The notes below the pieces were generated by a model, which was given only the letters and a program-made list of their open reading frames with translations, made no database searches and had not been told where the DNA came from. The translations under genes were made by a program, and so were the position numbers. Source: Desulfobacteraceae bacterium (GTDB taxonomy: Bacteria > Desulfobacterota > Desulfobacteria > Desulfobacterales > UBA11574). From it: 8,289 bases of DNA. Location: assembly GCA_029857875.1 (NCBI GenBank), contig JAOUGB010000080.1, positions 1 to 8,289 of the forward strand, in the 5' to 3' direction. Within the stretch, counting starts at the first letter, position 1. Every line of letters begins with the position of its first letter. Positions 1 to 5,881 of the stretch are shown in pieces.

Positions 1-3
1 CTG

Positions 4-1569
4 ATGTATATCCACATCGCAGAGATGTTGGCCAGGAACGCCAGAATGTACCCGGACGAGGTTGCCCTGATCGAGAGAATACCCGCGGAAAGCAGAAGAC
101 AGGAGATCACTTGGCAGCAGTTTGATGAGCGGGCAAACCGCTTTGCAAACATTTTAACGGAAAAAGGCGTCAAGAAAGGCGCTAAAGTTGTGCACCTCAT
201 GTATAACAGTATTGACTGGCTGATTGCCTATTTCGGGATTGTCAAAACAGGTGCATGGGTCGTACCCCTCAACTTTCGCTACACCAGTGAAGACATCAAA
301 TACTGCCTCGACGTTGCGCAGCCGGACGTTTTGCTCTTTGGGGATGAATTCACCGAGCGGATAGACGCTATAAGGGACCAAATTCCGGTGAAGCATTACA
401 TCTGCGCCGGTAGAGAGATCCCGGATTATGCCGACCCTTTTGCCGAATTGCTCAAAGATGCGCCTGCCACGGCCCCCGATGTAATGCTGGGTGGCGATGA
501 TCCGTGCGGACTCTATTTCACCTCCGGTACCACAGGTCGGCCCAAGCCCATTCTCCTTATCCACAAAAACTTAGTTTGTGCCTGCATTACTGAAAAGATA
601 CACCACGGCCAGACCCGGGAGGACAATTTCATTTTGATACCGCCCCTGTATCACACGGGCGCCAAAATGCACTGGTTCGGCAGCTTCATTGTCGGCGGCC
701 GGGCCGTGATTTTAAAGGGCGTTTCCCCGGAATGGATCCTGGAAGCCGTCAGCGAGGAAGGGGGAACCATCGTATGGCTGCTGGTGCCATGGGTCCAGGA
801 CATCCTGTTGAAGCTGGACAGCGGGGAGCTGAAACTCGAGGACTATCGGCTCGATCAATGGAGACTGATGCACATGGGGGCCATGCCCATTCCCCGGTCT
901 CTGATCGAGCGCTGGAAGGCGTATTTCCCCTCTATGGATTATAATACGACTTATGGCCTTAGTGAAGCCTCGGGACCGAATTGCATGCAACTTGGCATTG
1001 GAAACATTCATAAAGTCGGTTCCATCGGGCGTCCCGGATTCAACTGGGAAGCCCGCATCGTCGGAGAAGATGACCGGAATGTGCCGGATGGCGATGTCGG
1101 AGAACTTATTGTTCGGGGCAACGGAGTGATGCGTGAATATTTCAACAACCCTGAGGCCACGGCGGATGCCTTAAAAGATGGCTGGCTTCACACCGGTGAC
1201 ATGGCAAGACGAGATGGGGACGGCTTTATCTACCTTGTTGATCGAAAAAAAGATATCATTATTACCGGCGGCGAAAACGTCTTTCCCGTTGAGGTTGAAC
1301 ACTTTGTATTTCGCCATCCATGCGTAAAAGACGCTGCGGCCATCGGCTATCCGGATGAGCGATTGGGTGAAATTGTGGCTGTAGTGATCGAGCTTGTTCC
1401 CGGAAAGACACTCACCGAAGAAGAGGTGCTGAACTATTGCCGGGAAATACCCCGATACAAAAGACCACGGAAGGTCTTCTTCGGGGAAATTCCCAGAAGC
1501 CCCACCGGAAAGATAGAGAAACCAAAACTGAGAAAGAGATATATAGGAAGAAGTGAAGTACTCATTTAA
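4..1569 (+). CDS. AMP-forming acyl-CoA synthetase (ligase)
   Basis: This 521-residue protein should activate a carboxylic acid with ATP to an acyl-adenylate and then transfer it to CoA, in the cytoplasm. The ANL-superfamily signatures are all visible. They are the P-loop TSGTTGRPK at residues 173-181, the A5 motif TTYGLSEAS at 315-323, GWLHTGD at 393-399 with the ribose-binding Asp399, the hinge and A8 region DRKKDIIITGGENVFPVEVE at 413-432, and PRSPTGKIEK at 497-506 with catalytic Lys503. Length and N-terminus (an IAEMLARNA-type opening) fit a complete FadD/MenE-like ligase, so the ATG at position 4 is probably the true start, although its ribosome binding site lies outside the window. It is the first visible gene of an operon; the Mo/W oxidoreductase starts 12 nt after its stop. 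The substrate is unknown and could be a fatty, alicyclic or aromatic acid. The class is certain. Confidence 0.93.
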   Translation: MYIHIAEMLARNARMYPDEVALIERIPAESRRQEITWQQFDERANRFANILTEKGVKKGAKVVHLMYNSIDWLIAYFGIVKTGAWVVPLNFRYTSEDIKYCLDVAQPDVLLFGDEFTERIDAIRDQIPVKHYICAGREIPDYADPFAELLKDAPATAPDVMLGGDDPCGLYFTSGTTGRPKPILLIHKNLVCACITEKIHHGQTREDNFILIPPLYHTGAKMHWFGSFIVGGRAVILKGVSPEWILEAVSEEGGTIVWLLVPWVQDILLKLDSGELKLEDYRLDQWRLMHMGAMPIPRSLIERWKAYFPSMDYNTTYGLSEASGPNCMQLGIGNIHKVGSIGRPGFNWEARIVGEDDRNVPDGDVGELIVRGNGVMREYFNNPEATADALKDGWLHTGDMARRDGDGFIYLVDRKKDIIITGGENVFPVEVEHFVFRHPCVKDAAAIGYPDERLGEIVAVVIELVPGKTLTEEEVLNYCREIPRYKRPRKVFFGEIPRSPTGKIEKPKLRKRYIGRSEVLI

Positions 1570-1581
1570 GGAAGAGACTTT

Positions 1582-3735
1582 ATGACCAAGACTAAATTTA
1601 CCTACGCCAACACAGCCAGAGAAATGGAGGTTTATGGCTACGATTCTATGATCAAAAGCCATTGCAGAATGTGCCATGGGGGCTGCGGGGTGCTGGCCTA
1701 CCTCAAAGACGGAAAGGTTGCCAAGATTGCCGGTGACCCGGATTGCCCCATCAACCACGGCACACTGTGTTCCAAGGGAATCGGGTCACTTCAATTGGTT
1801 TATCACCCGGATCGTTTGACCCATCCCGTTCAGAGAACCGGCCCGAAAGGCAGCGGCAGGTGGCGACAAATTTCCTGGGATGACGCTCTGGATACCATTG
1901 CCGAAAAGATATTGCATTACAAGGAATCCTTCGGGGCTGAATCCATCGTCATGGGCTATGGAACCGGCAGGGAAAACGAAGCCGTAATTTATCGGTTTGC
2001 CAACCTTTTGGGAACGCCGAATGTCCTCACGGCGGGTCATTTTTGTTACGGCCCCCGCCTCGCCACCACCATCATTACCTGCGGTTCCAACCCCATTGTG
2101 GACTATGAGAACTATCCCAGGTGCATCATGGTATGGGGCAACAACCTGGTCATCAGCAACCCAGACTGCTATAAGGGTGAGCCCTTTTCTCGAGCGTTGG
2201 ATGCCGGCGCCAAACTGATTGCCGTGGACCCGAGGCGCACACGCATTGCTGCCAGGGCGGATGTCTGGCTGCCGCTCAGGCCCGGAAGTGACACCGCCCT
2301 CGCCCTGGGAATGCTCAACGTGATCGTTAACGAAGGGCTCTATGACAAGGACTTCGTCGATAACCACGTCCATGGGTGGGCGTCTTTCGTCGAACGGGTC
2401 AATGAATATCCGCTAAGCAGGGTGGAGCAACTCACCTGGGTGCCAAAAGAAAAGATCCGGGAGGCGGCTGTTTTGTTTGCCACAACCAAACCGGCCGCCA
2501 TCCAGTGGGGCGTTGCCATTGAACAGCAAATCAATTGTGCGGATAACAACCGGGCCCTTCTGGCCCTAATGGGGATCACCGGAAATATCGATGTACGCGG
2601 GGGCCAGGTCCTGTTCAGACCGCCCAAAATCAGAAATGTGAGCCAATTCGGCGCCCACAAAATGCTCCCCAAAGAACAGGCTGAAAAACGACTGGGCGGG
2701 AACCGGTTTCGCCTGGCAGGGAACTTTGCCATTATTAATCCCAAATGCGTCTGGGATGCCATCCTTGACGAGACCCCCTATCCTGTAAAAATGCTCTTTT
2801 TGATCAGCTCAAACCCAGTCATCACCCGCGCCAATGCCAGGCAGGTATACCGGGCCCTTGAAAAAACGGAATTCATGGTCGTCTCCGACTTCTTTTTAAC
2901 GCCTACAGCCGAACTGGCGGATCTTGTTTTACCGGCGGCAACCTGGCTGGAGATGGACTATATCGGTGATTTCTGGAAGCGACACGGGTATATCCTTCCC
3001 AGGCGGAAAGTGGTCCAGGTCGGAGAGTGCCGATCCGATCATGAGATGCTCAACGACCTTGCCCATCGGGTGGGTCAGGGAGAACACTGGTGGGAGACCT
3101 TTGAGGGCGGACTCGATTACATCCTTGAACCCATGGGTATCACCTGGCAGGAATTTAAAACCATGGAATACATCCGGGGGGAGTTGACGTACGAGAAATA
3201 CAAAGAACACGGCTTTTCTACCCCCACCAAAAAGTTTGAACTCTATTCCACGCTGCTGGAAAAATGGAATTATGATCCCCTTCCACAGTTTCGAGAGCCC
3301 CCTGAAAGCCCTTACAGTACGCCGGAGTTATTCGAAGATTTTCCATATATCCTGATCACGGGAAGGAGACAGCCCGGCTTTTTTCACAGCGAAAACCGCC
3401 AGTTGCCCTGGCTCAGAGAACTCCACAAGGATCCAATGGTTGAGATACACCCCGAAACCGCTAAAAAAGAGGGCATCCTCGAAGGGGATTGGGTTATCAT
3501 TGAATCGCCCCGGGGCAAGGTCAGGCAACGGGCGAAACTTTTCGCCGGCATGGACCCGAGAATCGTTTCGGCGGAACACGGCTGGTGGTTTCCCGAGAAG
3601 AAAGATCCGCTCCACGGTTGGGACGAATCCAACATCAATATTCTGACGGATAATGCCTATGACACCTGCGACCCGGCCATGGGCGCCACCAACGTTAGAA
3701 CACTCCTGTGCAAGATATATCCCGAGAAATCGTGA
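1582..3735 (+). CDS. Molybdopterin (Mo/W bis-MGD) oxidoreductase catalytic subunit, acetylene-hydratase-like
   Basis: This 717-residue DMSO-reductase-superfamily enzyme should carry one [4Fe-4S] cluster and a Mo- or W-bis-MGD cofactor. The N-terminal cluster ligands are C28-x2-C31-x3-C35-x27-C63, followed by the conserved Lys65 (CSKG) thought to relay electrons to the pterin. Cys155 in GHFCYGPR sits where this family places its metal ligand. The VDPRRT block (215-220), the LADLVLP block (445-451) and a C-terminal molybdopterin dinucleotide-binding domain (about 585-710) are present. From remembered alignment it resembles Pelobacter acetylene hydratase through much of its length. However, the catalytic Asp13 of that enzyme, next to a cluster Cys, is His32 here, so acetylene hydration is unlikely. 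There is no Tat signal, so it is probably cytoplasmic. The start is supported by AAGGAAGAG at 1568-1576. A ligase precedes it and a ferredoxin subunit follows at 12 nt, suggesting redox chemistry on an organic acid or acyl-CoA. The substrate is unknown. Confidence 0.92.
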   Translation: MTKTKFTYANTAREMEVYGYDSMIKSHCRMCHGGCGVLAYLKDGKVAKIAGDPDCPINHGTLCSKGIGSLQLVYHPDRLTHPVQRTGPKGSGRWRQISWDDALDTIAEKILHYKESFGAESIVMGYGTGRENEAVIYRFANLLGTPNVLTAGHFCYGPRLATTIITCGSNPIVDYENYPRCIMVWGNNLVISNPDCYKGEPFSRALDAGAKLIAVDPRRTRIAARADVWLPLRPGSDTALALGMLNVIVNEGLYDKDFVDNHVHGWASFVERVNEYPLSRVEQLTWVPKEKIREAAVLFATTKPAAIQWGVAIEQQINCADNNRALLALMGITGNIDVRGGQVLFRPPKIRNVSQFGAHKMLPKEQAEKRLGGNRFRLAGNFAIINPKCVWDAILDETPYPVKMLFLISSNPVITRANARQVYRALEKTEFMVVSDFFLTPTAELADLVLPAATWLEMDYIGDFWKRHGYILPRRKVVQVGECRSDHEMLNDLAHRVGQGEHWWETFEGGLDYILEPMGITWQEFKTMEYIRGELTYEKYKEHGFSTPTKKFELYSTLLEKWNYDPLPQFREPPESPYSTPELFEDFPYILITGRRQPGFFHSENRQLPWLRELHKDPMVEIHPETAKKEGILEGDWVIIESPRGKVRQRAKLFAGMDPRIVSAEHGWWFPEKKDPLHGWDESNINILTDNAYDTCDPAMGATNVRTLLCKIYPEKS

Positions 3736-3747
3736 AGGAGACCGATA

Positions 3748-4242
3748 ATGAAGAAATACGCACTGATCATAGACCACATATCCTGCTGGGGATGCAAAAC
3801 CTGCGAAGTGGCCTGCAAGCAGGAAAATGACGCTCCCGAAGGGGTCAAATTGATCGACGTCTTTGAAGGGGGTTTCAGCGGCGTTGACGATAAAACGGAT
3901 GTAATATTTCAGTCGAATGTCTGTATACACTGCGATGAGCCCCCATGTGTGGACAGTTGCCCTGAACAAGCCATTGCACAAAGGGATGACGGTATTGTGG
4001 TCCTGGACGAGGAAACGTGCACCGGCTGCCGGCTTTGTATGGACGCCTGCCCTTATCATGCCATTTCCTTTGATACACAAAAAGACGTGGCAAAAAAGTG
4101 TAACCTTTGTCATCACAGGGTGGACAACGGACTTATCCCCGCTTGTGCCGACAATGTTTGTCTGGCTCACTGCATTTATTTCGGAGATCCTGATGCCGTT
4201 CAAAGGCAGATCAATGAAAAACACCTTCGCAGAAACCTGTGA
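3748..4242 (+). CDS. Four-cluster ferredoxin-type iron-sulfur subunit (DmsB/PhsB/NrfC-like)
   Basis: This 164-residue protein is the likely electron-transfer partner of the preceding Mo/W enzyme. Cys groups in order are C13-x2-C16-x2-C19-x3-C23, C59-x2-C62-x4-C67-x3-C71, C91-x2-C94-x2-C97-x3-C101, and C118-x2-C121-x11-C133-x4-C138, with an extra Cys142. These can supply the 16 ligands for four [4Fe-4S] clusters in the usual interleaved pattern of DmsB-type subunits. The fourth group normally ends C-x3-C, so the x4 spacing and the additional Cys are slightly unusual. There is no signal peptide or membrane segment, and the protein is shorter than classical DmsB (about 200 residues), fitting a soluble cytoplasmic complex. 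The start is supported by AAGGAG at 3735-3740, overlapping the upstream stop codon, which points to translational coupling. No membrane anchor gene follows, so the final electron acceptor is not evident here. Confidence 0.92.
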   Translation: MKKYALIIDHISCWGCKTCEVACKQENDAPEGVKLIDVFEGGFSGVDDKTDVIFQSNVCIHCDEPPCVDSCPEQAIAQRDDGIVVLDEETCTGCRLCMDACPYHAISFDTQKDVAKKCNLCHHRVDNGLIPACADNVCLAHCIYFGDPDAVQRQINEKHLRRNL

Positions 4243-4331
4243 GGCTGGTGTCGAAGCCCGTTGAATTGTGAATTAAGGCAATCGATAACTCTCTCATCAC
4301 CAATCATGGCAAATTAGACACATAACTTATT

Positions 4332-4346
4332 GAATTTACCAAATTC
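4332..4346. repeat. Short perfect inverted repeat (possible operator)
   Basis: GAATTT and AAATTC form perfect 6-bp arms around a 3-base centre (ACC). It lies about 90 bases downstream of the ferredoxin gene and about 90 bases upstream of the candidate -35 box. A dimeric regulator could bind such a site, but 6-bp AT-rich palindromes also arise by chance in AT-rich DNA. Confidence 0.3.
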
Positions 4347-4433
4347 GGTTTCAGGCGTAGAGGATCGTATTTTGATGATTCTCCCCGATCGTTTAATTGG
4401 CGAATGATAAACATATGTAATTAAGATAAAACC

Positions 4434-4460
4434 TTGACCCCTCATATCCTCTTATATTAT
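4434..4460 (+). promoter_or_regulatory. Candidate sigma70 promoter for the cyclase gene
   Basis: TTGACC (4434-4439) resembles a -35 box and TATTAT (4455-4460) a -10 box. The 15-bp spacer is shorter than the 17 bp preferred, and TATATT at 4453-4458 is an overlapping alternative with a still shorter spacer. Transcription from here would leave a leader of roughly 135 nt before the ATG at 4603. This is a visual match only. Confidence 0.35.
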
Positions 4461-4602
4461 GAATTAATATTAGCCCACCTGAATTTCTTGCTCCCACGGA
4501 TTTAAAGCTGATTTCTTTCGACACTTATTGTCCGGGTTAAAGCTCTTTCCTTTACGGCACTAACCAATTTCTTTGCCTCTAAACCATTAGGGAGGTGCTT
4601 CC

Positions 4603-5283
4603 ATGGCTACACAAGGCTTCAAGCGTAAGCTCACCGCAATCCTCAGTGCCGATGTCAAGGGTTACAGTCGACTCACGGGTGAGGATGACGAGGCCACCGT
4701 CCGCACCATCACTGCTTACCGGGAGATTATTACCGATGTTGTCCAGAAATACAGAGGCCGAGTGGTGGACTCTCCGGGTGATAATATTCTGGCAGAATTT
4801 GCCAGTGTGATAGACGCAGTGAGTAGTGCGGTCGAGATCCAGCAGGAACTTAAGACCAAAAACGCCGACCTGCCTGACGAGCGCATGATGGAATTTCGTA
4901 TTGGCGTCAATCTTGGAGACGTGATTCATGAAGATGAGCGAATCTATGGCGACGGCGTCAACGTCGCGGCCAGAGTTGAGGGCCTTTCTGACCCTGGAGG
5001 TATCTGCGTTTCTGGTACCGTGTTTGACCAGATCGAAAGCAAGCTTCCCTTGGGATACGAGTACCTCGGGGAGCAGAGTGTAAAAAACATATCTAAGCCG
5101 GTGCGGATCTATAAAGCTCTTATGGATCCCGCGGCGGTGGGCAAGGTTATTGGGGAGCAAAGGGTCGAGCCAAGGCGGGGACAAAGAGTAGCTCTTGTAG
5201 TGGTGACCGTGCTCCTTCTGATAGTGGGCGGTCTGCTGATTTGGCGTACTACCTTTCCACCAGTACAAGTTGCCTCAGTTTAG
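4603..5283 (+). CDS. Class III adenylate/guanylate cyclase domain with C-terminal TM helix (N-terminal part of a broken receptor gene)
   Basis: The 226-residue product has a class III nucleotidyl cyclase domain at about 8-175 and one transmembrane helix at about 196-214. Metal-binding aspartates are Asp17 (SADVKGYS) and Asp60 (SPGDN). The transition-state pair is Asn120 and Arg124 (GDGVNVAAR). The two residues that usually recognise the purine, Lys at metal-Asp minus 4 and Asp at Asn minus 7, are here Asp56 and Arg113, a charge swap, so substrate and activity are uncertain. The start follows GGGAGGT at 4590-4596 with 6-nt spacing. In full-length relatives the chain continues after the helix, through a VASVEKMAF-like junction as I recall it, into a TolB-like domain and TPRs. 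Here the Glu codon is TAG, so the product ends right after the helix. If expressed, it would be a membrane-anchored cyclase without its extracytoplasmic sensor. Confidence 0.85.
   Translation: MATQGFKRKLTAILSADVKGYSRLTGEDDEATVRTITAYREIITDVVQKYRGRVVDSPGDNILAEFASVIDAVSSAVEIQQELKTKNADLPDERMMEFRIGVNLGDVIHEDERIYGDGVNVAARVEGLSDPGGICVSGTVFDQIESKLPLGYEYLGEQSVKNISKPVRIYKALMDPAAVGKVIGEQRVEPRRGQRVALVVVTVLLLIVGGLLIWRTTFPPVQVASV
5281..5283 (+). other. In-frame amber codon interrupting the cyclase/TolB-like gene
   Basis: TAG occupies the codon between GTT and AAG in the stretch that otherwise reads VASV-stop-KMAFPLP. The reading frame is the same on both sides, and about 160 codons of well-conserved family sequence follow. 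From memory of close relatives the expected residue is Glu, and GAG to TAG is a single base change. An ATG begins 3 nt after the stop, so coupled re-initiation is possible even though no good Shine-Dalgarno is present. Confidence 0.85.
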
Positions 5284-5286
5284 AAG

Positions 5287-5826
5287 ATGGCTTTTCCTTT
5301 GCCTGACAGACCTTCCATCGCAGTTTTGCCCTTTGACAACCTGAGCCAAGACCCTGAGCAGGAATATTTCAGTGACGGGATAACTGAGGAGATCATTTCT
5401 GCACTCAGTATGGTTCCAAAGCTCTTTGTGATTGCTCGAAACTCAACATTTACATACAAAGGCAAACCCGTAAAGGTTCAACAAGTGAGTGAGGAATTGG
5501 GTGTAAGGTATGTTCTTGAGGGTAGTGTTAGAAAGTCTGGCGAGCAGATAAGAATTACGGCCCAGCTTATTGATGCCACCACAGGCAATCATCTTTGGGC
5601 GGAACGGTATGACCGAGATCTAAAAGACATATTTACCGTTCAAGACGAAATCACAAAAAAAATTATCACGGCCATGCAAATAAAGCTGGCAAAGGGGGAG
5701 GAAGTAAAAGCTGCTTCGAAAGGTACAAATGACCTTGATGCCTATCTAAAGTGCTTGCAGGCGAATGAGCTTATTTGCCAAATTCAAAGATCACACCCAA
5801 TGTATTATATGAAGGCTCATATTTAG
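5287..5826 (+). CDS. TolB-like domain fragment of the interrupted cyclase receptor; TPR region missing
   Basis: This in-frame continuation of the cyclase gene after the amber codon encodes 179 residues if started at the ATG at 5287. Residues 8-135 match the TolB/FlgO-like N-terminal domain that follows the membrane helix in these receptors: SIAVLPFDNLS at 10-20, YFSDGITEEI at 27-36, FVIARNSTFTYKGKPV at 47-62, YVLEGSVRKSG at 75-85 and HLWAERYDRDLKDIF at 102-116. In intact proteins this part is extracytoplasmic and is followed by several TPR repeats. Here family-like sequence ends near residue 163 (AYLKCLQANELI), and about 16 unrelated residues lead to a stop. With no own Shine-Dalgarno, it is probably untranslated or made only by re-initiation or read-through. 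I regard 4603-5826 as one decaying gene, a pseudogene unless the amber codon is suppressed. Confidence 0.75.
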   Translation: MAFPLPDRPSIAVLPFDNLSQDPEQEYFSDGITEEIISALSMVPKLFVIARNSTFTYKGKPVKVQQVSEELGVRYVLEGSVRKSGEQIRITAQLIDATTGNHLWAERYDRDLKDIFTVQDEITKKIITAMQIKLAKGEEVKAASKGTNDLDAYLKCLQANELICQIQRSHPMYYMKAHI

Positions 5827-5868
5827 CACTTAACTACAGTAAAGTATGGGCTTTTTCGTTTTTAAAGT

Positions 5869-5873
5869 GGAGG
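5869..5873 (+). promoter_or_regulatory. Shine-Dalgarno site fixing the start of the PAS-LuxR gene
   Basis: GGAGG at 5869-5873 lies 8 nt before the ATG at 5882, an ideal arrangement. The upstream in-frame ATG at 5846 has no comparable site and would add 12 residues (opening [10 protein letters not shown]) that do not look like the family start. The ATG at 5882 is therefore preferred. Confidence 0.8.
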
Positions 5874-5881
5874 ATTTTGAA

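Larger units (their letters stand above)
4243..4602 (+). other. 360-bp AT-rich intergenic region between operon and cyclase gene
   Basis: No open frame with coding character is visible on either strand. The region is much richer in A+T than the operon to its left. It holds a possible sigma70-type promoter (4434-4460), a small palindrome (4332-4346) and, at its right end, the strong Shine-Dalgarno GGGAGGT (4590-4596) for the cyclase gene. I found no convincing intrinsic terminator for the operon: no GC-rich stem followed by a T run is visible just after 4242. Confidence 0.6.

Noticed and set aside
1582..3735. Annotation as a true acetylene hydratase
   Set aside because: The catalytic Asp next to the cluster Cys is His32, and the enzyme is paired with a ferredoxin subunit, which a non-redox hydratase would not need.
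3328..4224. 298-codon open frame on the minus strand across the end of the Mo enzyme gene and the ferredoxin gene
   Set aside because: It runs antisense to two clearly conserved genes and spans their junction. Its translation shows no recognisable motif, so it is a by-product of codon usage on the plus strand. The same applies to the minus-strand frames at 1171-1758, 1786-2373 and 4579-5268.
4243..4602. CRISPR array, tRNA or riboswitch in the large intergenic region
   Set aside because: No regularly spaced repeats, no cloverleaf or TTC-loop sequence and no recognisable aptamer core were seen.
5775..5808. Possible promoter for the PAS-LuxR gene (TTGCCA and TATTAT)
   Set aside because: The spacing between the boxes is 22 bp, too long for a sigma70 promoter, and the alternative box TTCAAA leaves only 14 bp.
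5846..5881. Alternative upstream start of the PAS-LuxR protein at 5846
   Set aside because: It has no Shine-Dalgarno, and the extra 12 residues do not look like the family. The ATG at 5882 has GGAGG at ideal spacing.
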